From: JBDTMC01 sp039934475
Lineage (GTDB): Bacteria; Acidobacteriota; Terriglobia; Bryobacterales; Bryobacteraceae
NCBI GenBank assembly: GCA_039934475.1
Contig: JBDTMC010000013.1
Location: 1 to 38,127 of the forward strand
Direction of reading: 5' to 3'
DNA length: 38,127 bases
The position numbers were made by a program, and so were the translations under genes. Below the pieces are notes generated by a model that searched no databases, was not told the DNA's origin, and was given only the letters and a program-made list of their open reading frames with translations. Within the stretch, counting starts at the first letter, position 1, and each line of letters begins with the position of its first letter. Below are positions 8,657-16,966 of this stretch, in pieces.

Positions 8657-9040
8657 ATGCCCGCCGCGCCGCCATTCCTAACCGCGAAATTCGTGATCCG
8701 CTGTGCCGACTTCGACAAGTCGCGCCGCTTCTACGCCGGACTCCTCCGGCTTCCCATCGTCGAGCAGTGGAACGAACCGCATGGCCGCCGCTGTGTGATG
8801 GCGCTCGGTGACCCCATCAGCGGGGCGCTCCTCGAAGTCTCCGAGCGTGGTCACTTCACCCAGGCTCTGACCAGCGACAAGATCGACCTGCAGGTCCGCA
8901 CCGAAGACCTGGACGCCTGGACCGATGCCCTCGAAGGTCACTGGCCATTTGAAGGACCAGAGGACGTGCCCTGGGGGCAACGGTGGATCAAACTACGAGA
9001 TCCGGACAACCTCTTGATTGCGATCTGCGAGAATCTTTGA
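8657..9040 (+). CDS. VOC (glyoxalase/bleomycin-resistance) family protein
   Basis: This is a 127-residue protein with the beta-alpha-beta-beta-beta paired-module pattern of the vicinal oxygen chelate fold. FVIRCADFDKSRRFYAGLL is the typical first module (xxDxxxSxxFYxxLL), and RWIKLRDPDNLLIAICE is the typical last strand pair (DPDGNxxxxxE). The ATG at 8657 is chosen because it opens directly into the VOC fold. An earlier in-frame start would extend under the divergent enolase-superfamily gene. Substrate and metal are unknown. Many such small acidobacterial proteins are uncharacterised dioxygenase or resistance-like proteins. Confidence 0.8.
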   Translation: MPAAPPFLTAKFVIRCADFDKSRRFYAGLLRLPIVEQWNEPHGRRCVMALGDPISGALLEVSERGHFTQALTSDKIDLQVRTEDLDAWTDALEGHWPFEGPEDVPWGQRWIKLRDPDNLLIAICENL

Positions 9041-9072
9041 CTGGGCAGCTGTCGCGGCTTCCGGCGACGCTT

Positions 9073-9231
9073 TCAGTACTGCGGTGGCTCGGACACGACG
9101 TCCCAGAGATCCGACGTGTCCAGATTCGCCAAGTCGCACAGAATGGTTACGTCGGCGGCGAATTTATCGCGCGGCGACCGCCAGGAGTTATTCGCGAGCG
9201 GGGCGTTCTCACCGGCGATTGTCGTCCTCAT
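9073..9231 (-). CDS. Possible small protein of 52 residues, unrecognised
   Basis: An ATG frame starts 20 bases after the DUF1501 stop on the same strand and encodes 52 residues (start MRTTIAGENAPLANNSW, end DVVSEPPQY). Third codon positions are G/C-rich as in the neighbouring genes, and the composition is soluble and slightly acidic with a Leu/Asp-rich C-terminal half. A weak GAAG lies just upstream. No family is recognised. It fills most of the otherwise empty 9041-9250 gap. It could be a genuine small downstream gene of the DUF1501 operon, a remnant, or chance. Confidence 0.3.
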   Translation of the reverse strand: MRTTIAGENAPLANNSWRSPRDKFAADVTILCDLANLDTSDLWDVVSEPPQY

Positions 9232-9250
9232 ACTCTTCAGCCTACCTCAC

Positions 9251-10696
9251 TCACGCCAAAAGCTGCTTCACCACATTGCCGAAGACATCAGTCAAACGGA
9301 AATCGCGTCCGCTATACCGGTACGTCAACTTCTCGTGGTTCAGGCCGAGCAGATGCAAGATCGTGGCGTGCAAATCGTGAACATGAACCCGGTCGTTCAC
9401 GCCCTTCCACGCGTAATCGTCTGTCTCGCCGAAGATCGTTCCCGGCTTCGTGCCGCCACCCGCCATAAACATCGTCCAGCAATTTGGATTGTGGTCACGG
9501 CCCGCATTGTTCGTGCTGGCGGCGGAGAGCGTCTGGTCGAATGGCGTCCGCCCGAACTCGCCGGTCCAGATTACCAGCGTATCGTCTAACAGCCCTCGAG
9601 CTTTCAAGTCGGTGAGCAAGCCGGCTACCGGTTGATCCATGCCTTTGGCGCTCTTGCGAAGGTTCTTGTCGATTTTATCGTGGTGATCCCATCCGCCATC
9701 GGTGACCTGAATGAACCGCACGCCAGCCTCGGCTAGCCGGCGCGCCATCAAACATTTACGTCCAAAATTGTCGGTATCTTCCTGGCCCACGCCATAAAGG
9801 TCCATCGTTGCCTGGCTCTCCTTGGAGATGTCGAAGACATCCGGAGCCGTCACCTGCATCCGGAAAGACAGCTCGTAGGACTGGATCAATCCCTCAATGC
9901 TGCGGTCCTGTCCCGCCTCTTCCATGTCCATTCGGTTGCGGGCCTGAATCAGATCCAGGTCCTGACGCTGCAGCGCCGCAGGCAGCGTGGGATCTTCCAG
10001 GTATCCGATCTTCGACTTTTTCACCGGTGTCCGTGAATCGCCCAGCCGCGTTCCCTGATAAATCGAAGGCAGGAAGACGTTCGAGTAGTGAAGCGGACTG
10101 CCGTCATCGCCATACAGCACAGGGCTGATTACCACGAACCCCGGCAGGTTCTGATTCTCACTCCCCAATCCATACGTGATCCACGAACCCATCGATGGAC
10201 GCACAAACTGCAAACTCCCCGTCTGGAAGATGCGGATGGCGCCGGCATGGATGGCGCTATCCGTCGTCATCGCCCGCACCCAGCACAGCTCGTCCGCCTT
10301 GCGCGAGAGATGGGGTAGCAAGTCCGACATCCACATGCCGCAATCGCCCATGCGCTTCATTTCTGAGATCGCCGGCATCAGCTTCGCGCTTTTGTCGAAG
10401 CGAATCGTGCTTGCATCTACGGAGAACGGGATCGGCTGTCCAGCTTCCGACTTCAAGCGCGGCTTGTAGTCGAAGAGATCCATCTGCGACGGGCCGCCCT
10501 GCATCCATAGCAAGATCACCCGCTTCGCCTTGGCTGGGAAATGCGGCGGCTTCGGAGCGAGAGGATTGGCCGCCTGTGCGGCTCGAGCGCGATCTTCCGC
10601 AGCCAGCGCGGCCATGGCCAGAGAACCGAACCCGCCTCCCAGCGACTGCAGAAAGCGGCGCCGGCCGCCTGATGGGGAATCAAAGGGGCAGCTCAT
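9251..10696 (-). CDS. Tat-exported DUF1501 protein
   Basis: This is a 481-residue protein with an N-terminal twin-arginine signal (GGRRRFLQSLGGGFGSLAM) followed by an Ala-rich cleavage region. The body has an alkaline-phosphatase/sulfatase-like core: VILLWMQGGPSQMDLFD near the start, RFIQVTDGGWDHHDKI in the middle, and VIWTGEFGRTP with GRDHNP later. This matches DUF1501 proteins common in Planctomycetes, Verrucomicrobia and Acidobacteria. These are nearly always paired with a DUF1549/DUF1553 cytochrome, and here that gene ends 6 bases upstream. The presumed location is the periplasm and the biochemical role is unknown. AGGAGA lies about nine bases upstream of the ATG. Confidence 0.9.
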   Translation of the reverse strand: MSCPFDSPSGGRRRFLQSLGGGFGSLAMAALAAEDRARAAQAANPLAPKPPHFPAKAKRVILLWMQGGPSQMDLFDYKPRLKSEAGQPIPFSVDASTIRFDKSAKLMPAISEMKRMGDCGMWMSDLLPHLSRKADELCWVRAMTTDSAIHAGAIRIFQTGSLQFVRPSMGSWITYGLGSENQNLPGFVVISPVLYGDDGSPLHYSNVFLPSIYQGTRLGDSRTPVKKSKIGYLEDPTLPAALQRQDLDLIQARNRMDMEEAGQDRSIEGLIQSYELSFRMQVTAPDVFDISKESQATMDLYGVGQEDTDNFGRKCLMARRLAEAGVRFIQVTDGGWDHHDKIDKNLRKSAKGMDQPVAGLLTDLKARGLLDDTLVIWTGEFGRTPFDQTLSAASTNNAGRDHNPNCWTMFMAGGGTKPGTIFGETDDYAWKGVNDRVHVHDLHATILHLLGLNHEKLTYRYSGRDFRLTDVFGNVVKQLLA

Positions 10697-10702
10697 AGTG
10701 TC

Positions 10703-13204
10703 CTATCTCCTGTACAGAAACTCGCTTGAAACCAGGACTACATGGCAGTATCGGGCCCATGCGTCCTGTGTGGCGTCCGTTGTCGGCAGCTTCGCCGTAG
10801 CGATGCCGTCTTTTGTCTTGGCGATGAACTCAGCGGCTTGGGCGATATCGCGAGGCGTCGCTGGACGGTTCAGGGCGTCGAGCATGAGGGCGGAAACGCG
10901 TGCTTCATCGTTCATCGATTTGTCCGCCAAAAGCCTCTTCGCCAGCAGTGCCGCCTCTTCCTTCACGAACGGCGCGTTCAACAAATACAGCGTCTGTGTC
11001 GGCACCACCGTCGGAATTCTAGTCCCCACCACCTGGTCGGGATCCTTGAAATCGAACAGGTTCAAAATGTCAATGGGAGCCATCTGGCTGCTCCGCATCA
11101 CCGGCTGATAGACGGTCCGCCGGTTCTTGATTGGATCCTCGATTATGGTGTCGTCCTCCAGGAAGAACGGCCCAATGGTGTGCATGTTTTGTTCTGTCAA
11201 CGGCAGCGAAGGCCCTCCGCGGCCGGCATCCAGATTGCCAGACGCTTGCAGCATTGTGTCGCGAATCGTTTCCACTTCCATGCGGCGCCGGTTGGCCCTA
11301 GCCAGCAGCTTGTTGTCGGGGTCGAGTTCCAGGCTGCTCGGCGTGCCGGTGCTCGACAGTTGGTACACCCTGCTCAGCACAATCTCGCGGATCGTCTTCT
11401 TCGTCGACCAGCCATTGGCAACGAGATGAGAAGCGAGGTGATCGAGCAATTCCGGGTGTGTGGGCGCATCGCCGCGGGCTCCAAAGTTCTCCGTACTTCC
11501 CACGATTCCATCGCCGAAAAGATGGTGCCACAGCCGGTTCACGTAGACGCGCGCCGTCAATGGGTTCTTTTCATTCGCGATCCACTCCGCGAGTTCTCTC
11601 CGCCCGCTGGAATTCGGGTCAATCGACGGGGGCTTGCCCCAATTGACAGCGCTGAGGACTCCGCGGGGAGCGAAGGCGCCGAGTTGGTGCGCATCCCCGC
11701 GCAGCGCAATCCGAGTGTCTTGCGGCATGTCAAAGTCTTCGGCCGCGTAAACGAATGGCAGCCTCGGCTTCTTGTATTTGATGAACTCCAAAATCTGCTT
11801 GTCGCCGGCGTACTCGCTCTTCGCCTTCAGCGCCGTCAGTTGCTCCTCGGCTGCCTTCAGCGCCGCATCGTTCTCCCCGCTCTTCGGCTTCGCCTTTAAC
11901 TCCGTGATGCGTTTCTGTACCTCTTCGCGCTCCTTGGCATAACCTTTCTCCGCCACCTCCGCCGCAGCCACGCGGCGGTCATACTGCTCCATCTCCTCGG
12001 CGTAGCGCTTGGCGGTCTCAGTCGAAATCGGGAGGGGCACCATGTTCACGCCGCCATCCCCGAAGTTATTCATCGTCACCGTCTTGGTGCTCAGAAACAT
12101 CCCGATCAGGCCGTAATATTCCTTGTTCGGAATTGGATCGAACTTGTGGTCGTGGCACCGGGCGCAGCCCAGAGTCAGACCAAGGAATGTCCGTCCTACC
12201 ATGTCCACTTGCAGATCGGCCGCATCCAGCAGTGTTTGCGCGCGGTCGTATGAACCCCAGGACCACGGGCCTAGCACCAGAAATCCAGTGGCTTCCTGCC
12301 CCGTAGCGTCTTTCCGTCTCTTCTTGCCACCCTCACCCTTGGGTCCTGCCAGTTGTTCCTCGACAAACTGGTTGTACGGCTTGTCATCGTTGAACGAATC
12401 GATGACGTAGTCGCGATACCGCCAAGCTTCCGGCAGCGGGATGCGCCGCCCATAGCCGGTGGTGTCTGCATAGTAAGTGATATCGAGCCAGTGCCGGCCC
12501 CAGCGATCGCCGAAGGAGGGCGAGGCTAGCAACCGGTCCACCACTTTCTCAAACGCTTCGGGCGAGGAGTCCTTCACAAACGCCTCGATCTCCGCCCGCG
12601 TCGGAAGCAGCCCGGTAAGGTCCAACGTAGCGCGACGCAGTAGCGCGTACTTGTTGGCATCCGCAGCCGGCTTGATCCCCTTCTCCTCGAGTTTGGCCAG
12701 AATGAACCGGTCAATCTCGGAATGCGCCCACGCAGTGTCCTTCACTACCGGCGCGGCCGGATTCTTCACAGGCTGAAACGCCCAGTGCGCCGCGGCGGAA
12801 ATGGTCTTCGCTTTTGCGTCCGTATCAGGCCAGAACGCACCCTCGGCAATCCATTTTTCGAGAAGCTGAATCTCCCCATCCGGCAGCTTACCGCTCGGCG
12901 GCATCTTTGTCTTCCCGGTATAGCGGACGGCTTGGACCAGGGGACTGGCATCCGCATCGCCGGCCATCACTACGCCGGAGCGATGCATCCCGTCTTTGGA
13001 TGTCAATTGCTTGCCACCCAGTTGCACCTTGTCGCCATGACATGAACCGCAACGGGTAACCAGAATAGGACGGATTTTAGATTCGAAGAACGCGCTAGGG
13101 TCCGGAGTTTGGCCCCTCAGCCCACACACCAGGATGGCGAGCGAGACGCCAAATCGCGCTACAGTGACGCCTGCGGAGGGAAATATAGAGCCTGTCAGAT
13201 ACAT
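10703..13204 (-). CDS. DUF1549/DUF1553 protein with planctomycete-type cytochrome c domain (PSCyt1)
   Basis: This is an 833-residue exported protein. A hydrophobic signal (GVSLAILVCGL) is followed by a haem c motif in RCGSCHGDKV, then a DUF1549 domain containing RWGRHWLDITYYADT and a second haem-like CARCHDHKFDP. A Lys/Glu-rich coiled linker leads into DUF1553 (RELAEWIANEKNPLTARVY). The order PSCyt1-PSCyt2-PSD1 is typical. These proteins are thought to be periplasmic redox partners of DUF1501 proteins, possibly in polysaccharide breakdown. The function is not established. AGGAAA at 13214-13219 supports the ATG at 13204. The gene is followed by the DUF1501 gene in a two-gene operon. Confidence 0.92.
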   Translation of the reverse strand: MYLTGSIFPSAGVTVARFGVSLAILVCGLRGQTPDPSAFFESKIRPILVTRCGSCHGDKVQLGGKQLTSKDGMHRSGVVMAGDADASPLVQAVRYTGKTKMPPSGKLPDGEIQLLEKWIAEGAFWPDTDAKAKTISAAAHWAFQPVKNPAAPVVKDTAWAHSEIDRFILAKLEEKGIKPAADANKYALLRRATLDLTGLLPTRAEIEAFVKDSSPEAFEKVVDRLLASPSFGDRWGRHWLDITYYADTTGYGRRIPLPEAWRYRDYVIDSFNDDKPYNQFVEEQLAGPKGEGGKKRRKDATGQEATGFLVLGPWSWGSYDRAQTLLDAADLQVDMVGRTFLGLTLGCARCHDHKFDPIPNKEYYGLIGMFLSTKTVTMNNFGDGGVNMVPLPISTETAKRYAEEMEQYDRRVAAAEVAEKGYAKEREEVQKRITELKAKPKSGENDAALKAAEEQLTALKAKSEYAGDKQILEFIKYKKPRLPFVYAAEDFDMPQDTRIALRGDAHQLGAFAPRGVLSAVNWGKPPSIDPNSSGRRELAEWIANEKNPLTARVYVNRLWHHLFGDGIVGSTENFGARGDAPTHPELLDHLASHLVANGWSTKKTIREIVLSRVYQLSSTGTPSSLELDPDNKLLARANRRRMEVETIRDTMLQASGNLDAGRGGPSLPLTEQNMHTIGPFFLEDDTIIEDPIKNRRTVYQPVMRSSQMAPIDILNLFDFKDPDQVVGTRIPTVVPTQTLYLLNAPFVKEEAALLAKRLLADKSMNDEARVSALMLDALNRPATPRDIAQAAEFIAKTKDGIATAKLPTTDATQDAWARYCHVVLVSSEFLYRR

Positions 13205-13366
13205 GAATTCGAGTTTCCTGCGCCCAGTACTTGCAGGATCGAACCGGGCCGGAACAGCGGCCTCGGATGTCCTGTTCTAAGTATACCCGTCTGGAGGTCT
13301 GACCACTAGCGGCGGTCTCCCCTTCGGATGTTTTCTAAAGTAGGATGGATCGCAGGCCGGTTCCCA

Positions 13367-14191
13367 ATGACTCTCACTCAAACCGAAAAGGCAAACCACT
13401 TCAGCGACCTTCACAACGGCCCTGGTGCCTTCATTATTCCCAATCCGTGGGACATCGGCTCGGCCCGTCTTCTCGCCGGTCTGGGGTTCCAGGCACTAGC
13501 CACATCCAGCGCCGCCTCGGCAGCAGTCATTGGCCTAAAAGACGGCGGGCTGACGCGTGACCAGGCCTTGGCGCACGCGCGATCACTTGTAGAGGCTACC
13601 AATTTACCTGTATCGGCGGATCTGGAAAATGGTTTTGGCGACGCGCCCGAAGCAGTCGCCGAAACCATTCGCCTCGCGGCTTCAGTAGGCCTCGTCGGCT
13701 GCACGATCGAGGATGTGAGCGGCAACCAGCAGACTCCGCTTTACGATTTTTCGTTCGCCGTGGAACGGATTGCCGCGGCTGCGGAGGCTGCCCGTGCGCT
13801 CCCATTCCCCTTCATGCTGACCGCGCGAACGCACAACCTCCTCTATGCCGGCGCCAGCCTCGACGAAACCATCCGCCGCTTGCAGGCCTTCGAGCACGCG
13901 GGTGCCGACGTGCTCTTTGCCCCCGCTCTGCCCGACTTGGCAGCCGTGAAGGCCGTCTGTACGGCAGTGTCGAAGCCATTCAACTTCATGGTGGGAATCA
14001 AAGGCAAGTCCTTCACTGTGGCTGAACTGACGGAGGCCGGAGTGCGGCGCATCAGCCTCGCAACCTCGCTCTATCGCGCAGCTATGACCGGTTTTCTCGA
14101 CGCTGCCCGGCAAGTGCGCGACGGAGGCAACTTCGACTTCCTCGATCAGTGCGTGACCACGGCGGACTTGATCAAACTCATGGAAGGTTGA
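13367..14191 (+). CDS. PEP mutase/isocitrate lyase-family protein
   Basis: This is a 274-residue (beta/alpha)8 enzyme of the PEP-mutase branch. Visible marks are IIPNPWDIGSARLL at the N-terminus, the metal-site strand ADLENGFGD, GCTIEDVSG and the C-terminal VRRISLATSLYRAAM. The KKCGH catalytic loop of true isocitrate lyase is absent. The enzyme likely makes or breaks a C-C or P-C bond of a 2-oxo or PEP-like acid, as in oxaloacetate hydrolase, 2-methylisocitrate lyase or carboxyphosphonate enzymes. The substrate cannot be assigned. The ATG at 13367 starts the family-typical N-terminus, but an in-frame ATG at 13328 would add 13 residues. Neither start has a strong ribosome site. Confidence 0.8.
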   Translation: MTLTQTEKANHFSDLHNGPGAFIIPNPWDIGSARLLAGLGFQALATSSAASAAVIGLKDGGLTRDQALAHARSLVEATNLPVSADLENGFGDAPEAVAETIRLAASVGLVGCTIEDVSGNQQTPLYDFSFAVERIAAAAEAARALPFPFMLTARTHNLLYAGASLDETIRRLQAFEHAGADVLFAPALPDLAAVKAVCTAVSKPFNFMVGIKGKSFTVAELTEAGVRRISLATSLYRAAMTGFLDAARQVRDGGNFDFLDQCVTTADLIKLMEG

Positions 14192-14267
14192 TTCTCACGG
14201 CGCGCCTTGCGCTCTGTTCTTCCAGCCGCTTCTTCTATTCGAAACCGGCCTGTGCACGTCGTGCGTA

Positions 14268-16379
14268 TCAGCGCGGATCGCCGGTCGCCTTCGGCGCATG
14301 GTCCTCCTTCGCCGGCGGACCAAGGAGTTCGTTCAAAATCGGTTTCAACCCATCGGCCCAGACCTGGTACGCCTTCACTGCCGGGTGTAATTTGTCCTCC
14401 TTCATCACACCCTCTTTCAGCTTCCCGTGCGAATCCGCTAGCCTGTCATTGACATTGAGATAACGGACCTTGCCGCCGTCGGCAAGTCTGCTCAGGTTGG
14501 CATTGACGTCATTGATGACGGACCCCGCCCTGACGTTATCGTTGCGCGGGAAGATCCCAGTGACGATGACGGTGGCCTCTGGCGCCTTCGTCCGAATCGT
14601 CGACAGTATGGCTTCCAGTCCTCTCGTGGTTTCGGCGGCTGTCGCACCGCCTCCAATATTGTTAGTGCCGGCCTGCAGAACAACCACCTTCGGGTGGACG
14701 TCGTCTAGCTCGCCATTGTTTAACCGCCACAAAATGTTCTGCGTCCGGTCGCCACCCCAGCCGAAGTTTGCGGCATTCCATCCGAAGAAATTCTGTTTCC
14801 AGTTAGCGAGCAGGTCCGGATAGTCAGTGGCGCCCCAGCGGCGTGTGATGGAATCGCCGGCGAAGTAAACATCGATTGCGCCTGACTTGGCCTTTGCCAC
14901 CAGTTGTTCATGGGCCAAAAGAGAATTCACGTCCAGCCGCGGCGCGGCGGCATCGGCTGCCATCGGCGGTGGAGGTGGCGCAGCGTACTGCAGTTTTCGT
15001 GTAACCCAAGGAATGAAATACTTCCAGTTCGGCCCGTCAGTGTGACCTCCGTCATGCTGACGCCAAGCGAGTTCGCCATCAAGCAGGCCGGTGTTTACAG
15101 GCGGCATTTTCGCCTCGCGGTAGTCGGCGGTCACCCCTAGGTCTTTCGTACCGAGAAGCCGGAAAACCTCCCCCGCCGCCACCGTCGCCATGAAGCTGCC
15201 CTGTTGATCCAGCCACTTGGCATCGCCTTTTTCGGGAATTCCATAACTGATAAACGTCAGCCGCGGGGCGCAGAGCGCGATCAACTCATGGGAGTCCACA
15301 GGGAGGTCGCCGGCGTTCTTGCTGCCAAACGCAGCCTCAGAGGCGCCGTACTTGAGAAAGTTACCCGCCATCCAGTGGTACTCGCCCGATCCCGTCAGGT
15401 TCTCGACAGCTTCTCCAAAGTTGCGGCGGTGCGGCTTTGTGCCGCCTTCACCCGACGAACCGATCAGCACCACGGCGAAGCGTGTGTCGAAGGCCATCGT
15501 GACCAGCGCCGCCTTTCCAAACCGCGAGACCCCTTCGATTCCGACATGCTTTGCATCCACAACCGGATCGGTCTCCAGATAATCGAGTCCACGTGAGGCG
15601 CCCCACCCCCAGGCGCGCAGGGCTCCCCAATCGTCCGGCCTGCGCGGCCCGCCGTGGTTCACCAAGCCGATGATGCCTTTGGTCAAGCCGGCTCCGTTGT
15701 CGGCCTGTACGCTCCCGGGATCCAGCAGAGCATAGCCCCAACCCGCGCCAATCAACTGCAGCGTGGAGGGCGGGTCGGTTCCTGCCAGTGCGGCAAACCG
15801 CGCGAAAGCCGCGGGCAGTGGTGTCGAAGGCAGCATTGGGCGTCCGAACAGCATCATCACTGGGACCGGCTTCGTCGCCCACGCCGGCGTCACCACCACC
15901 ATCTTGATGTCCACGTTGATTGCCGGATATTCGCTGTTATCGGCGTGACCGGTGAGTTCCTTAGCGATTACCGAATAAGGTCCCAGTGTGTCTTTCACCG
16001 TATTGGTAATGGTCCAGGTAATCTTGGGAACGTTGGTCGGGACGCGTCCAATTACTTCGCGTTCGAAATCCTCGACAATCTCCGGACGCCTTTGTTTCCG
16101 CCACATCTCCGCCGAAGTAACTACTCGGCCATCCCTGAGCTTCAGGATTTCGGGATAGTCCGGAAACGGATTGGCGTTAGCCTCTTTGACGTTGGCATGA
16201 TTGGGAGCGGCCTCATTGCCACTGGGACCCGGCCGGAGCGCCTTGATGCCCAGCTGTTCCATCATATTGCGGTGGTCGTCAGCCGCGGTCCAGTTCTTTG
16301 TGTCGGGCGCCGTCTGTCCACTCGCCGGGAGTACTGAAAAAGCCAGCAGGGCGGTGGCTAAAAGGATTTGATGACGCAC
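14268..16379 (-). CDS. Two-domain secreted esterase: CE15 glucuronoyl-esterase-like plus SGNH hydrolase
   Basis: This encodes about 703 residues from a GTG at 16379, which yields a clean signal peptide (ILLATALLAFSVLPASGQ). An ATG at 16415 adds 12 residues but overlaps the divergent DinB start. The first domain (about residues 70-470) is CE15-like: nucleophile Ser in GVSRFGKAAL and His in LPVDSHELIALCAPR. After a Pro/Ala linker (APPPPPMAADAA), the second domain is a GDSL/SGNH esterase with FAGDSITRRW (Ser), GWGGD (Gly), GTNN (Asn) and DKLHP (Asp/His). CE15 enzymes cleave lignin-glucuronoxylan esters, and SGNH enzymes often remove acetyl groups from xylan. A joint role in plant cell-wall ester removal is inferred. 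Confidence 0.85.
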   Translation of the reverse strand: MRHQILLATALLAFSVLPASGQTAPDTKNWTAADDHRNMMEQLGIKALRPGPSGNEAAPNHANVKEANANPFPDYPEILKLRDGRVVTSAEMWRKQRRPEIVEDFEREVIGRVPTNVPKITWTITNTVKDTLGPYSVIAKELTGHADNSEYPAINVDIKMVVVTPAWATKPVPVMMLFGRPMLPSTPLPAAFARFAALAGTDPPSTLQLIGAGWGYALLDPGSVQADNGAGLTKGIIGLVNHGGPRRPDDWGALRAWGWGASRGLDYLETDPVVDAKHVGIEGVSRFGKAALVTMAFDTRFAVVLIGSSGEGGTKPHRRNFGEAVENLTGSGEYHWMAGNFLKYGASEAAFGSKNAGDLPVDSHELIALCAPRLTFISYGIPEKGDAKWLDQQGSFMATVAAGEVFRLLGTKDLGVTADYREAKMPPVNTGLLDGELAWRQHDGGHTDGPNWKYFIPWVTRKLQYAAPPPPPMAADAAAPRLDVNSLLAHEQLVAKAKSGAIDVYFAGDSITRRWGATDYPDLLANWKQNFFGWNAANFGWGGDRTQNILWRLNNGELDDVHPKVVVLQAGTNNIGGGATAAETTRGLEAILSTIRTKAPEATVIVTGIFPRNDNVRAGSVINDVNANLSRLADGGKVRYLNVNDRLADSHGKLKEGVMKEDKLHPAVKAYQVWADGLKPILNELLGPPAKEDHAPKATGDPR

Positions 16380-16413
16380 AGTCCGACTATAATCGTTCGG
16401 GGGATTGAATTCC

Positions 16414-16959
16414 ATGAAGACATTTCTGGTTGCCGCGCTCTTCTGCGCCGGTACCTTGTTAGCCGCCGATGCGCCGTCTTTGACAGTCGCTCAAATGATG
16501 GACAACGGGTTGAAGCAGGTAGAGGGCGAAGTGGTGCCTCTCGCCGAGGCGATGCCCGCCGATAAGTATTCGTTTGCGCCCAAGGACGGCGAATTCAAGA
16601 ACGTGCGGACGTTCGCGCAACAGATGAAACACATCGCCACGGTGAACTACGCAGTGGCGGCTGCCATTCTAGGAGAGAAGTCACCGGTAAGCGCCGGTAA
16701 GAATGAGAATGGCGATGATTCGATCGCGAGCAAAGACCAGATCGTGAAGTACCTGAAGGACTCTTTCGCATACACTCACAAGGCCATGGCGACACTAACC
16801 GCCACGAACCTGACGGGCTTGATCAACAGCCCGTTCGGTGAAGGGAAAGCGCAGCGCCTCAGCATGGCGACGGTCCCCGCCTGGCACACCTTCGACCACT
16901 ATGGCCAAGCGGTTGTCTACGCGCGTATGTGCAGCGTTGTGCCTCCGGCGAGCCGCTAG
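16414..16959 (+). CDS. DinB-family protein with signal peptide
   Basis: This is a 181-residue protein. The start at ATG 16414 gives a signal peptide (MKTFLVAALFCAGTLLAA) and has GGGGGA about ten bases upstream. The mature part is a four-helix bundle of the DinB/YfiT metalloenzyme-like superfamily. FAQQMKHIATVNYAVAAAI carries the first conserved His, and VPAWHTFDHYGQAVVYAR carries the last helix with a HxxxHxGQ-like pair of His residues. Such proteins bind a divalent metal through three His residues, and some are thiol-dependent transferases. Acidobacteria have many exported paralogues of unknown function. Confidence 0.82.
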   Translation: MKTFLVAALFCAGTLLAADAPSLTVAQMMDNGLKQVEGEVVPLAEAMPADKYSFAPKDGEFKNVRTFAQQMKHIATVNYAVAAAILGEKSPVSAGKNENGDDSIASKDQIVKYLKDSFAYTHKAMATLTATNLTGLINSPFGEGKAQRLSMATVPAWHTFDHYGQAVVYARMCSVVPPASR

Positions 16960-16966
16960 CTCCTGA

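Noticed and set aside
9091..9121. Seven-base inverted repeat GGACACG/CGTGTCC as a terminator of the VOC gene
   Set aside because: The loop is 17 bases, there is no T tract, and the stretch may be coding on the other strand.
10742..11899. 385-residue plus-strand frame opposite the PSCyt1/DUF1553 gene
   Set aside because: The minus strand encodes a well-recognised conserved protein across the whole stretch. The plus frame is Arg/Gln/His-rich shadow sequence.
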